Shown here: positions 16,813 to 26,049 of the stretch, in pieces
Position numbering within the stretch: position 1 is the first letter of the stretch
Layout of the letters: the number at the start of each line of letters is the position of its first letter
From: CAYQNU01 sp964419055
Lineage (GTDB): Bacteria; Bacteroidota; Bacteroidia; Flavobacteriales_D; Parvicellaceae
Length of the DNA: 64,000 nucleotides
Reading direction: 5' to 3'
Assembly (NCBI GenBank): GCA_964419055.1
Contig: CAYQNU010000017.1
Span: forward strand, 1-64,000
Made by a program: the position numbers and the translations under genes
Notes under the pieces: model-generated
Seen by the model: only the letters and a program-made list of their open reading frames with translations
What the model was told of the DNA's origin: nothing
The model's database searches: none

Positions 16813-17304
16813 TCAATAATGAATCAAATTCAAGTTTTGAGCATTTTTTTTATTGGAAACCACCATAAATTTTGCCGATTCCCAATTAGGTGGTCCAAAA
16901 TTAGCTGTTGCATTGTTTGAAAAAGCAAATCCTTCTTTGGGAATTCCCAACATATTTTTGTCGATTTGAAAATTTTTATTTACATCATGAAATAATGAAA
17001 TGGCATATTCTCCTATAGGAACATTTGGAATGGATATTATAATAGAATTACTTTTAATTGAATAGGTTTGCTTATAGAAGGCCTTTTCAATTATGTTAAA
17101 GTTAGTTGAAGTATCGTAAAGGGCAACATTAATTTGACCATTGAATGATTTTATTCCATTCACAACAATCTCAATTGAACCTTTAGATTTATCAAGAAAG
17201 TTATGTGAAAAAGGCTTCTTAATTTCTGAAATAGATGATTTACTTTCAAATGATGAAAACAACATAATGGAAAAACACTGTAAAATAAAAAGTAGATTTT
17301 TCAT
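16813..17304 (-). CDS. DUF2141 secreted protein
   Basis: A 163-residue protein with an N-terminal hydrophobic signal segment (about residues 1-20). The body matches the DUF2141 family: IEIVVNGIKSFNGQINVALYD, then IPIGEY-like IPNVPIGEYAISLFHDVN and the acidic FHDVNKNFQIDKNMLGIPKE, and a closing FGPPNWESAKFMV. The family has a predicted beta-sandwich fold, is periplasmic or surface-located and has no established function. It lies between metH and ychF as a single gene. Confidence 0.8.
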   Translation of the reverse strand: MKNLLFILQCFSIMLFSSFESKSSISEIKKPFSHNFLDKSKGSIEIVVNGIKSFNGQINVALYDTSTNFNIIEKAFYKQTYSIKSNSIIISIPNVPIGEYAISLFHDVNKNFQIDKNMLGIPKEGFAFSNNATANFGPPNWESAKFMVVSNKKNAQNLNLIHY

Positions 17305-17354
17305 ACTAAATAGTAACGAAAAATCAACTTAAATGTTTACTAGTTTACAATAAT

Positions 17355-18455
17355 TTAAACATTGAATCTGAAATGCATAATGTCACCATCTTCAGGAATG
17401 TACGTTTTACCTTCTATTCCCAACTTTCCAGCTTCTTTACATGCAGCTTCTGAGCCATACTTAACAAAATCTTCGTATTTCATAACTTCAGCGCGTATAA
17501 ATCCTTTTTCAAAATCAGAGTGAATAACTCCTGCCGCTTGAGGTGCTGTCATACCTTTAGTAATTGTCCAAGCACGAACTTCTTTTACACCGGCAGTAAA
17601 ATAGGTTTGAAGATTCAATAAACTATATGCGGCTCTAATTAATTTTGCTACCCCAGCTTCTTCCAATCCTAGATCCTCCAAGAATAATTGACGTTCTTCA
17701 TACGATTCTAATTCAGCAATATCTGCTTCAATGGCCGCACCAAGAACTATAATTTCAGCACCTTCGTCTTTGATTGCTTCTTTAACTTGGTCAACGAATT
17801 TATTTCCAGTTTTTACTGATGCTTCATCCACATTACAAACATACATTACAGGTTTTGCAGTAAGCAAATGTAAATCATAAGCTAATTCTAATTTTTCCGG
17901 TTCCAAATTAACCGAACGAGCACTTTTTCCTTGATTTAAATGATCTCTTATGGCTGTATAAACTTCAAACAAACGAATAGCATCTTTATCGCCCCCAGTT
18001 TTTGCTTTTTTCTCAATACCTTGCATTCGTTTGGTCACTGTTTCCAAATCTTTTAATTGCAACTCATAATCTATAACTTCTTTGTCTCTAACCGGATTTA
18101 CAGAACCGTCAACGTGAATGATGTTGCCTTCATCAAAACATCTAAGTACATGTATGATAGCATTACATTCTCTAATGTTTCCTAAAAACTGATTCCCCAA
18201 TCCTTCTCCTTTAGAAGCACCTTTTACCAAACCCGCGATATCTACTATTTCAATTGTTGTTGGCAACACACGTTCTGGATTGACCAATTCCTCTAATTTA
18301 TTAAGCCTAGAATCAGGAACAGTAATAGTCCCAACATTTGGTTCAATTGTACAAAAAGGAAAATTTGCACTTTGAGCCTTAGCATTTGATAAACAATTAA
18401 ACAAAGTTGATTTACCAACATTTGGCAATCCCACAATTCCGCATTTTAGAGCCAT
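17355..18455 (-). CDS. ychF: Redox-regulated ATPase YchF
   Basis: A TRAFAC-class P-loop protein of the Obg family that prefers ATP and associates with ribosomes. Motifs: GIVGLPNVGKSTLFN at residue 6, DIAGLVKGASKGEGLGNQFL (switch II) and a central coiled coil. The C-terminal TGS domain is seen in VRAWTITKGMTAPQAAG and the closing EDGDIMHFRFNV. The start is at the ATG at 18455 (MALKCGIVG); the longer frame to 18506 runs into the upstream terminator. The length is 366 residues, normal. Confidence 0.96.
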   Translation of the reverse strand: MALKCGIVGLPNVGKSTLFNCLSNAKAQSANFPFCTIEPNVGTITVPDSRLNKLEELVNPERVLPTTIEIVDIAGLVKGASKGEGLGNQFLGNIRECNAIIHVLRCFDEGNIIHVDGSVNPVRDKEVIDYELQLKDLETVTKRMQGIEKKAKTGGDKDAIRLFEVYTAIRDHLNQGKSARSVNLEPEKLELAYDLHLLTAKPVMYVCNVDEASVKTGNKFVDQVKEAIKDEGAEIIVLGAAIEADIAELESYEERQLFLEDLGLEEAGVAKLIRAAYSLLNLQTYFTAGVKEVRAWTITKGMTAPQAAGVIHSDFEKGFIRAEVMKYEDFVKYGSEAACKEAGKLGIEGKTYIPEDGDIMHFRFNV

Positions 18456-18504
18456 AAAGAAATGAATTGAAAAATTAATATATAATACAAGAGCGCAAAG
18501 AAAC

Positions 18505-18538
18505 AAAAAAGTCCTGAATATTTCTACCCAGGACTTTT
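18505..18538 (-). terminator. Intrinsic terminator after the CUB/P-domain protein gene
   Basis: On the minus strand AAAAGTCCTG and CAGGACTTTT make a perfect 10-bp stem followed by a run of Ts. It ends the transcript of the 824-residue T9SS protein and separates it from ychF. Confidence 0.8.
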
Positions 18539-18563
18539 AATTAATTCGTTTTTTCGTAAAAGC

Positions 18564-21038
18564 TTATCTACTACCAAAAACGGTAATCGTTCCTGCTTGA
18601 TCTTCTTTACCTTCATTCCAAGTCATTACATAGTAGTATACTCCGTCTGAAACTTCATTATTATTCATGTTTTCACCTTTCCAATCATTTTGATAAGATT
18701 CGGTTTTATAGACTACTCTACCCCATCTGTTGTATATAGTTAATACAACATCTGCATAGTTTTCAGCATATCTTGTATAAAAGAAATCATTTTCTCCATC
18801 TCCATTTGGTGTTATAACATTTGGAATTGCACAAATCTCTACCAACAAACTAGCAGTATCCGTTACAGAACCGCAAAAATTCGAAGCTGTTAAAGTATAT
18901 AATCCCGAAGTAGTTAAACCTATAGAATTGTCAGTACCTAAAATAGTCGTTCCAATTGACCACTGATAATTGACACCAGTTATTGGGTTTACAACAACAA
19001 AACTAGCTGTATCCCGCTCACATATAACTGATTCTGATGCAATAACTGCATCAGGTACAGTAGCAAAAGTTAGCGTTGCTGACAGAGTGTCGCTACATTG
19101 ATTATCAATAAAATAAACAATATACTCTCCTGGCTGATTAGCTGTAAAAGATGGGTTTATAAATGTTGTATTCGGACTAACTATTAAACTTCCTGGACCT
19201 GTATAAGACCATACACCACCTTCTGGAGCATAAGTATTGGAAAATTGTGCTGGGTCAGGCAAACATTCATTCTTATCACCATTTATAGTTGCACTTGGTA
19301 TCGTTACCACACGGATAGATGTATCATAAGCACAACCAAAATTATCCTCAACATTAAAAGTATAAAAATTAGAACCTGGTGTAACCGGTTTTACCAATAA
19401 TATAGTATCAATTGCAGTAATAACCGTAGGGTCTGGACTCCAAAATTCGTTAACAAAATAAGGTTGATAGGTTTCATTATTCGGATTCAAACTAGCATCA
19501 AAATAAATTCCCCAACTACATACAAAACCATCATCAATACTCAAATTATCCCTAATAAACAATGTCCAAGCACCATTTAAAGGACAACCAGCTAAATCAG
19601 TAGCATAATTTCCTTCTGGATTATAAGTACCTGGGGCAACCATTTGTCCCGCTCCAAAAGTTGAAGCAACTGTATTATACCCGTTGTTCCAAGAAGGTAA
19701 AGAACCGGCTGCTTGCGAAAAGCAATAGGTTTCACAGTTACCAATAACACCATTCGGACCAGCATCATTAGCCCCACCTAAATAAGTTCCTCCCCCACCA
19801 AATCCACCTGGTAAATATCCAGGATTATAGGAATTGAATATAGCTGATTCTTGACCATTGGGACATTCAATCCACATTTCTAAATCTCCTAAATAAGAAT
19901 GCTCGATGTCAACACAAAGTTGTGCCAAATCACCTGGGTTCTGAATATTTGTTCCAGTTGGAAAACCTGTGATGTTGATTACAGTTGAGTAAACTTGTCC
20001 GGACCCATCTGGCAAATACAATTGTTGTCCAAAACTACCATTAATTTGGAAATTTCCTCCTGTACCTTGGACACCAGCGGTATCAGCAGGTGTAATTCCA
20101 CCAACTAATTGTGCTGCTTGTCCTAAACAAAGAGTATCCGGTACAGCTTGACAAGTAGCGAAACTAGGAATAGTTGACACTCTAACTTTACTGTTCAAAA
20201 TAGCAAATTGACCATTTGGATCGGTAATTTTTAATTCAACAAAATAACCTGTTCGAGCATTGGGTTTAAACCAAAATGAATTAGTGGTATAAACACTACC
20301 GTCACTTACACTCCATTCTGCTGTGTAATTATTAGATTGATTGTATCCACCTCCATTGATTGCTCCTTGAGTAGCTCCCGGTTCATATGGAAAAACGGGA
20401 GTAGCTGTAAATAAAACAGAATCTCCTAAGCAAACATCTACATATCCAGAATCAACGGGGGTCAAATCATTATTTCCATCACCAGCTCCATTCGCTTCAC
20501 CAGCACCAATACTTCCTGTCATGTGAATTTCAAAAGGCTGCCAAGGCGTACCGCAAGATACAAAAGCTCCCCATCCCTGACCTTCTAATGCACCATCACT
20601 TACAAATTGAATAGTAATACAACCTGAAGTATTTGTCCAACTTGCCGTATTAACAGCAGAAGATACACCGTTTGGATCCGTTACTGTGTTACCCGACCAC
20701 AAAATTGGACTTGAAGTGTTTGGTCCATCAAAAACAGTAACCATATCCGAACCATCAACATCCCATACATATCCAGCGTTATTACCAAAAGCTACACTTA
20801 CCTTACTACCATTGCCATCTGGACAAAATGTAATTACGTGAGTTTCATTTGGTCCATAATTAGCGCCCGATCCACCCGCATCAAAAAAGTTGGTAGTTGA
20901 ACCTCCAATAAATGGTGCCGAAGCACACGTACAAGGACTAGACAAAGGGAAATCTGGATCTGAAATCAAGATTTGCCCCATCACAGAACTTGAAAGTCCT
21001 GCTAAAAATAAAGTTCCAAATAGTATTTTCTTCATCAT
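18564..21038 (-). CDS. T9SS-exported surface protein with CUB and proprotein-convertase P domains
   Basis: An 824-residue exported protein. A signal peptide (about 1-22, ending VMGQ) precedes a CUB-like domain (about 36-166, with FDGPNTSSPILW and CITIQFVSDG). A central P/Homo B domain (about 345-520) shows LCVDIEHSYLGDLEMWIECP and GAWTLFIRDN. Ig/PKD-like segments follow. The last ~85 residues (NVITPNGDGENDFFY, then YNRWGRVVYKTE and DGVYYYVMTW) are the gliding-motility-associated C-terminal sorting domain for T9SS export. It is likely cell-surface or secreted. No protease catalytic domain is visible, so it may be an adhesin. It sits 3 bases after a small secreted-protein gene. Confidence 0.9.
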   Translation of the reverse strand: MMKKILFGTLFLAGLSSSVMGQILISDPDFPLSSPCTCASAPFIGGSTTNFFDAGGSGANYGPNETHVITFCPDGNGSKVSVAFGNNAGYVWDVDGSDMVTVFDGPNTSSPILWSGNTVTDPNGVSSAVNTASWTNTSGCITIQFVSDGALEGQGWGAFVSCGTPWQPFEIHMTGSIGAGEANGAGDGNNDLTPVDSGYVDVCLGDSVLFTATPVFPYEPGATQGAINGGGYNQSNNYTAEWSVSDGSVYTTNSFWFKPNARTGYFVELKITDPNGQFAILNSKVRVSTIPSFATCQAVPDTLCLGQAAQLVGGITPADTAGVQGTGGNFQINGSFGQQLYLPDGSGQVYSTVINITGFPTGTNIQNPGDLAQLCVDIEHSYLGDLEMWIECPNGQESAIFNSYNPGYLPGGFGGGGTYLGGANDAGPNGVIGNCETYCFSQAAGSLPSWNNGYNTVASTFGAGQMVAPGTYNPEGNYATDLAGCPLNGAWTLFIRDNLSIDDGFVCSWGIYFDASLNPNNETYQPYFVNEFWSPDPTVITAIDTILLVKPVTPGSNFYTFNVEDNFGCAYDTSIRVVTIPSATINGDKNECLPDPAQFSNTYAPEGGVWSYTGPGSLIVSPNTTFINPSFTANQPGEYIVYFIDNQCSDTLSATLTFATVPDAVIASESVICERDTASFVVVNPITGVNYQWSIGTTILGTDNSIGLTTSGLYTLTASNFCGSVTDTASLLVEICAIPNVITPNGDGENDFFYTRYAENYADVVLTIYNRWGRVVYKTESYQNDWKGENMNNNEVSDGVYYYVMTWNEGKEDQAGTITVFGSR

Positions 21039-21041
21039 CTT

Positions 21042-21425
21042 TTATTTTTTCATTTCTTTAATCACCATATCTTTTGACTTAACCACCAACAATTTATCGG
21101 TACCTAATATAGTGAAATACTGATAGTCGTTATCTTTAATTTCAATCCCTAATTTAAAGAAATCAATATTGGATACATCTTCAATTTTTCGAGCCCCATT
21201 GATTTCACTTGCCCCTTCTTTTCCTTTCGGAAATTCAGTAACATAAAACCCCGTTTTCACAAATTGATTTAAAAACATGAATTGTTCTGGATCGTTGACA
21301 GACATCTCATTTAATTCTTTTTCCGAATATTTGGTCAACAACGCTTTTTCAAAAGTTGCCTTTTGACCGTAAGAACTATTTCCAAAACTTAAAGCTAGAA
21401 TAGCCAATGCAAATAATAATTTCAT
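21042..21425 (-). CDS. Small secreted protein of unknown function
   Basis: A 127-residue protein with a clear signal peptide (MKLLFALAILALSFGNSSYG, then Q). The mature part is rich in charged residues and beta-prone, with no cysteine and no motif I recognise. The stop is 3 bases before the ATG of the CUB/P-domain surface protein, so the two are surely cotranscribed from the TAATTTTG motif 20 bases upstream. A role linked to that partner is inference only. Confidence 0.75.
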   Translation of the reverse strand: MKLLFALAILALSFGNSSYGQKATFEKALLTKYSEKELNEMSVNDPEQFMFLNQFVKTGFYVTEFPKGKEGASEINGARKIEDVSNIDFFKLGIEIKDNDYQYFTILGTDKLLVVKSKDMVIKEMKK

Positions 21426-21444
21426 AATAACATAATATTTAGCG

Positions 21445-21452
21445 CAAAATTA
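21445..21452 (-). promoter_or_regulatory. Candidate promoter of the surface-protein unit, -7 element
   Basis: On the minus strand this reads TAATTTTG, 20 bases before the ATG at 21425. Confidence 0.5.
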
Positions 21453-21563
21453 ATAATTAAATTTCATTTTATTAATGCAATATTGAAACAAAAAGCCAAC
21501 ATTATTAAAACCCTATTGTTTTTAAAAGTTTTCAACAAGCCAAATCACCTCATTTGAAATAGC

Positions 21564-21571
21564 TAATTTTG
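21564..21571 (+). promoter_or_regulatory. Candidate transketolase promoter, -7 element
   Basis: TAATTTTG lies 25 bases before the ATG at 21596. A TTG at 21569 that would extend the frame is inside it. Confidence 0.5.
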
Positions 21572-21595
21572 AGGACGAAAAATAGATACAAAAGG

Positions 21596-22444
21596 ATGCA
21601 CACAAAAACTGAAGATTTAAAAAAATTCTCATCTCAAGTAAGAAGAGACATTGTAAGAATGGTACATGCTGTAGCTTCTGGACATCCAGGTGGTTCATTA
21701 GGCTGCACTGAATTCTTGACATGTCTTTATCAATCGGTTCTTAGATATGATGCTACAAATTTTACCATGGACGGTAAAAATGAAGATTTATTTTTTCTTT
21801 CAAACGGACATATTTCGCCTGTTTTTTACAGTGTTTTGGCACGTTCTGGTTTCTTTCCAGTTGAAGAATTAAAGACATTTAGAAAATTAAACACTCGTTT
21901 ACAAGGACACCCAACAACTCATGAAGGTTTGCCTGGAGTTAGAATTGCAAGTGGATCACTCGGTCAAGGGTTATCTGTTGCAATTGGAGCTGCACTTGCA
22001 AAAAAACTCAATAATGATCAACATATAGTTTACACCTTACATGGTGATGGTGAATTACAAGAAGGACAAATTTGGGAAGCTGCTATGTATGCCGCTGGAA
22101 ATAAGGTGGACAATTTGATAAGTACAGTAGATTATAATCACAAACAAATTGATGGTGATATTGATGAAGTTTTACCTTTAGGAGATTTAAGAGCTAAATG
22201 GGAAGCATTTGGTTGGAGGGTGTTGGAAACAAACGGAAACAATATTGAGCAATTATTGTCCACTTTCTCATTAGCAAAGTCTTTTATTGGAAAAGAAAAG
22301 CCCATTATGATTATCATGAAAACAGAAATGGGTATGGGTGTTGATTTTATGATGGGTACACACAAATGGCACGGATCACCGCCAAATGACGCTCAACTGG
22401 CGGATGCTTTAGCTCAATTAGAACAAACTCTTGGCGACTATTAA
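21596..22444 (+). CDS. Transketolase, N-terminal (TPP-binding) subunit
   Basis: A 282-residue protein equal to the thiamine-pyrophosphate domain of transketolase, the two-carbon transfer enzyme of the pentose phosphate pathway. Motifs: SGHPGGSLGCTEFLTCLYQ, LSNGHISPVFYSVLA, GSLGQGLSVAIGAAL, and the TPP/Mg site HGDGELQEGQIWEAAMYAA followed by DYNHKQIDG. It ends KWHGSPPNDAQL, as in split transketolases. The pyrimidine-binding subunit is encoded 1.5 kb downstream, beyond a VWA gene. The clean ends argue for a true two-subunit enzyme and not a frameshift. Confidence 0.93.
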   Translation: MHTKTEDLKKFSSQVRRDIVRMVHAVASGHPGGSLGCTEFLTCLYQSVLRYDATNFTMDGKNEDLFFLSNGHISPVFYSVLARSGFFPVEELKTFRKLNTRLQGHPTTHEGLPGVRIASGSLGQGLSVAIGAALAKKLNNDQHIVYTLHGDGELQEGQIWEAAMYAAGNKVDNLISTVDYNHKQIDGDIDEVLPLGDLRAKWEAFGWRVLETNGNNIEQLLSTFSLAKSFIGKEKPIMIIMKTEMGMGVDFMMGTHKWHGSPPNDAQLADALAQLEQTLGDY

Positions 22445-22507
22445 AAATAAAAGAAAACTTGGAACCATTATTGAAAGAAACGTTATATCTTTCATAAACA
22501 AGTAACC

Positions 22508-23881
22508 ATGAAAAAAATACTGTACACGTTTATTTTAAGCCTTTTCTGTCTTATGTCTTTTGCTCAAGACAAAGTAGAAACCGTCAGGATTTTATTTATT
22601 TTTGATGCTTCAAATAGTATGAATGCACAATGGCAAAAATCTACACGGATTAAGGTAGCCAAGCAATTAATGCTACAAACCTTAGACAGTCTTTATAACA
22701 TTGAGAATTTAGAGATTGCTCTTCGCTTGTATGGGCATCAAACGAAAATTGTTCCAGGTCACCAAGATTGTAGTGATACCAAATTAGAAGTGCCTTTTGC
22801 TCCTGTAAAATCGAATGTAGTTCGGGTTAAAGATAAAATAAGAGGTTTAGAATGCAGAGGAACAACGCCTATCGCATTGTCTCTTGAACAAGCCGGAAAT
22901 ATGGATTTTCCTGCTTGTGATAATTGTAGGAATGTAATCATTTTAGTAACCGATGGGATTGAAGCTTGTGATGGTGACCCTTGCGCTGTTTCAAAAGCAC
23001 TTAATGATAAAGGGATCAAACTAAAACCTTTTGTAATAGGAGTTGGTTTAGACACAAGTTATTTAGGACAATTTCAATGTATTGGAGAATTCTTGAGTGC
23101 CGATACTGAAGATTCTTTTAAAAGTGTATTAAACTATGCTATTAGTCAAGCTGTGAATAATACTACCGTTCAGGTTCATATTAACGATATTAATGGAAAA
23201 CCAAAAGAAACGGATGTAAGTATGTCTTTTTACAATCAAAAAACGGGGAAATTGGAATATACGGCCATGCATACTATGAATGCTGCGCGTGTGCCAGACA
23301 CCATTTCATTAAATCCTTTGTTTACCTATAAATTAGTGGTACATACTATACCAGAATTGGTGCTCGAAGATATCAAACTAAAACCAGGAACTCACAATAT
23401 TATTTCTGTAAATGGGCCACAAGGTTTTTTAGAATTAAAAATACAAGGCAATGGAACTCAATTTCCCGAGTTGGGTTGTATAATTAGACAAGGTGGAAAA
23501 ACGCAGACGCTTAATTTTCAACAACTAAATACTAGTTACAAATATTTGGTTGGTAAATATGATCTGGAATTTCTTACTTTACCTCGATTGTATATGTCAG
23601 ATGTGGAAATAAGACAAAGTAAAACTACGGCCATAACCATACCTAATAGTGGATTTGTCAGCATTACAAAACGAAATGGCCCTTGTCAAATCATGGAATT
23701 AAAAGATGGTAAAGAAAATTGGGTCTGCAATGTTAATCACACAGCAGGTAATTATAGAGTGAAATTGCTTCCTGGGAAATATAAGGTAGTGTTCAGGTCA
23801 GAAACTTCTATTTCAATTGCCAATACGATTGAAAAAACAATATCAATTGCTCCTGGATATGAGGAATTTATAGATTTATAA
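22508..23881 (+). CDS. Secreted von Willebrand factor A-domain protein
   Basis: A 457-residue protein with a signal peptide (1-19, ending SFA). Its VWA domain (about 26-205) has an intact metal-ion site: DASNS at 33-37, GTTP near 119 and VTDG at 148-150. Paired cysteines (CSD, CRG, CDNC, CDGDPC) suggest disulfides in the periplasm or outside the cell. The remaining ~250 residues look like beta-rich repeats with no family I recognise. Similar proteins are annotated as Ca-activated chloride-channel-like or BatA-like, but I see no membrane anchor. It lies between the two transketolase subunit genes (63 and 40 bases away), an odd place for an exported protein. Confidence 0.85.
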   Translation: MKKILYTFILSLFCLMSFAQDKVETVRILFIFDASNSMNAQWQKSTRIKVAKQLMLQTLDSLYNIENLEIALRLYGHQTKIVPGHQDCSDTKLEVPFAPVKSNVVRVKDKIRGLECRGTTPIALSLEQAGNMDFPACDNCRNVIILVTDGIEACDGDPCAVSKALNDKGIKLKPFVIGVGLDTSYLGQFQCIGEFLSADTEDSFKSVLNYAISQAVNNTTVQVHINDINGKPKETDVSMSFYNQKTGKLEYTAMHTMNAARVPDTISLNPLFTYKLVVHTIPELVLEDIKLKPGTHNIISVNGPQGFLELKIQGNGTQFPELGCIIRQGGKTQTLNFQQLNTSYKYLVGKYDLEFLTLPRLYMSDVEIRQSKTTAITIPNSGFVSITKRNGPCQIMELKDGKENWVCNVNHTAGNYRVKLLPGKYKVVFRSETSISIANTIEKTISIAPGYEEFIDL

Positions 23882-23921
23882 CTAATTTAGAATTGTAAAG
23901 AAACAAACTTTTTGAAAAAAA

Positions 23922-24875
23922 ATGAAAGAGTATAAAGTACTAGGAAATAAAGACACCCGCAGCGGATTTGGTGATGGTTTAACTGAATTAGGGAAATCGA
24001 ATGATAAAGTAGTAGCCCTGTGTGCTGATTTGACAGGATCCTTAAAAATGGATGATTTTAAAAAGAATCATCCTGAACGTTTTTTTCAAATTGGTATTGC
24101 TGAGGCTAATATGATTGGTATTGCTGCAGGTTTGACAATTGGCGGATATATTCCATATACAGGGACATTTGCCAATTTTAGTACAAGTAGAGTTTATGAC
24201 CAAATTAGACAATCGGTAGCTTACAGTGACAAAAACGTTAAAATTTGTGCTTCCCATGCCGGTTTAACGCTTGGTGAAGACGGTGCTACGCATCAAGTTT
24301 TGGAAGACATTGGAATGATGAAAATGTTACCCGGAATGACGGTAATTAATCCATGTGATTACAATCAGACAAAAGCAGCTACAATTGCCATTGCTAAACA
24401 CCACGGCCCTGTATATTTAAGATTTGGCAGACCAAAAGTCCCTGTATTTATTCCTGAGGATATGCCATTTGAAATTGGAAAAGCTATTGTTTTATCTGAA
24501 GGAAAAGATGTAAGCATATTTGCTACAGGTCATTTAGTTTGGAAAGCACTAGAAGCGGCCAAAGAACTTGATTCAAAAGGCATTAACGCTGAAGTTATTA
24601 ATATTCACACAATAAAACCCTTGGACGAGAAAGCTATTTTAAAATCGGTCTCAAAAACAAAGTGTGTTGTGACGGCTGAAGAACACCAAATTGCCGGTGG
24701 AATGGGCGAATCTATTGCGCAGGTACTTTCTAAAAACACACCTTTACCCATAGAATATGTAGCTGTTAATGACAGTTTTGGTGAGAGTGGGACACCCGAA
24801 GAATTAATGACCAAATATGGCCTTGATACGGTGAATATTGTCGAAGCAGCACTTAACGTTATAAAAAGAAAATAA
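23922..24875 (+). CDS. Transketolase, C-terminal (pyrimidine-binding) subunit
   Basis: A 317-residue protein matching the pyrimidine-binding and C-terminal domains of transketolase. Motifs: RFFQIGIAEANMIGIAAGL (TPP-activating Glu), the YDQIRQSVAYSDKNVKICASHAGLTLGEDGATHQ segment in parts, and the C-terminal TAEEHQIAGGMGESIA. It would pair with the N-terminal subunit at 21596 to make the active enzyme. A small secreted-protein gene follows after 20 bases. Confidence 0.93.
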   Translation: MKEYKVLGNKDTRSGFGDGLTELGKSNDKVVALCADLTGSLKMDDFKKNHPERFFQIGIAEANMIGIAAGLTIGGYIPYTGTFANFSTSRVYDQIRQSVAYSDKNVKICASHAGLTLGEDGATHQVLEDIGMMKMLPGMTVINPCDYNQTKAATIAIAKHHGPVYLRFGRPKVPVFIPEDMPFEIGKAIVLSEGKDVSIFATGHLVWKALEAAKELDSKGINAEVINIHTIKPLDEKAILKSVSKTKCVVTAEEHQIAGGMGESIAQVLSKNTPLPIEYVAVNDSFGESGTPEELMTKYGLDTVNIVEAALNVIKRK

Positions 24876-24895
24876 GGTTCCTTAATATATTATTT

Positions 24896-25333
24896 ATGAA
24901 AAAAATTACACTATTCTTATTGTTCATTTTCATAGGAAATGGCTTAATAGTATTTGGTCAAAATAACTCTTCAAAAGACATTGAGCACGAAAAAAAAGTA
25001 GCCTATCTTAAAGAAAAACTAAAGCTAACAGAAGAAGAATCTGCAAAATTTTGGACTTTATATAATCAAAAACATATTGATTTAAAAGCTAACTCTCGGT
25101 ATTATAAAAATCAGAAAGTAGACAAAAAATTAAGTGAAATGTCTGAAGATGAGTGCAAAAAGATGATGGAACTTAAGTTTGCTAAGGATACAAAAGAATT
25201 GGAAATAGATAAATTATATCATGAAAAATTCGTAGCAATTATCGGATATAAAAAAACTGCAAAATTGTATAAAGAAGAAGATGATTACAAAGATTTAATG
25301 AAACAAAAACCGGGTTCAAAGTCTAAGAAATAG
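24896..25333 (+). CDS. Small secreted helical protein
   Basis: A 145-residue protein with a signal peptide (about 1-22, ending VFGQ). The mature part is highly charged and helical. The segment KLKLTEEESAKFWTLYN resembles the L-LT..E..KFWPIY motif of Bacteroidota periplasmic proteins often labelled sensor of ECF-type sigma factor. No sigma factor gene is nearby, so that label is not supported by context. It lies in a same-strand run with trmB 6 bases downstream. Confidence 0.7.
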   Translation: MKKITLFLLFIFIGNGLIVFGQNNSSKDIEHEKKVAYLKEKLKLTEEESAKFWTLYNQKHIDLKANSRYYKNQKVDKKLSEMSEDECKKMMELKFAKDTKELEIDKLYHEKFVAIIGYKKTAKLYKEEDDYKDLMKQKPGSKSKK

Positions 25334-25339
25334 CATATA

Positions 25340-26020
25340 ATGGGGAAAGATAAATTAAAACGGTTTGCCGAGTTAGAAGGTTTTGAAAATGTTTTACAGC
25401 CTTCCATGGAGGAGGTGTTAAATGATTACCCTTTGAAAGGTAAATGGAACAAAACTTTTTTTAAAAATGATTTACCCATAATTCTAGAATTGGGTTGTGG
25501 GAAAGGAGAATATACAGTTGGATTAGCTCGAAAATATAAAGAGTATAATTTTATAGGTATAGATATAAAAGGTGCACGAATCTGGAGAGGTGCCAAAACA
25601 TGTAGAGAAGAAGGAATCAATAATGCTGGTTTTGTGCGTTCAAAGGTTGATTTTGTAGATAAACTTTTTGGGAAAGATGAAATAGCAGAAATTTGGCTAA
25701 CCTTTAGTGATCCGCAAAAAGAAAGAGCTCGTAAGAGATTAACTTCACCACTTTTTATAAGTCGATACAGAAAAATTCTTAAACCAAAAGGCATCATAAA
25801 TCTCAAAACAGATAGTGATTTATTGTATGAATATACGTTGGAACAAATAGAAGAAAACAACTACCAATCATTGCTTCAAAACAATGATGTTTATGGGAAT
25901 TTAGTACCTAACTCATCCGATGAAGATATTTTATATAAAATGAGCATTAAAACATTTTATGAGCAAAAGTGGTTGGCACAGGATATTAAGATTAAATATT
26001 GCCAATTTAGAATTGACTAA
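25340..26020 (+). CDS. trmB: tRNA (guanine-N7)-methyltransferase
   Basis: TrmB makes m7G46 in the variable loop of tRNAs with SAM. Motifs in the 226-residue protein: the SAM site ILELGCGKGEYTVGLA, FIGIDIKGARIWRGA, and the family signature IWLTFSDPQKERARKRL. The length and motif order are normal. It begins 6 bases after a small secreted-protein gene and is followed after 29 bases by a lipoprotein gene. Confidence 0.95.
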   Translation: MGKDKLKRFAELEGFENVLQPSMEEVLNDYPLKGKWNKTFFKNDLPIILELGCGKGEYTVGLARKYKEYNFIGIDIKGARIWRGAKTCREEGINNAGFVRSKVDFVDKLFGKDEIAEIWLTFSDPQKERARKRLTSPLFISRYRKILKPKGIINLKTDSDLLYEYTLEQIEENNYQSLLQNNDVYGNLVPNSSDEDILYKMSIKTFYEQKWLAQDIKIKYCQFRID

Positions 26021-26049
26021 AACCATTTAACGCTACTAAAACAAGAGCC

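Noticed and set aside
21596..24875. A frameshifted or interrupted full-length transketolase
   Set aside because: Each half has a proper start and stop, matches the known two-subunit form in length, and is separated by a complete gene, so it is not a broken single gene.
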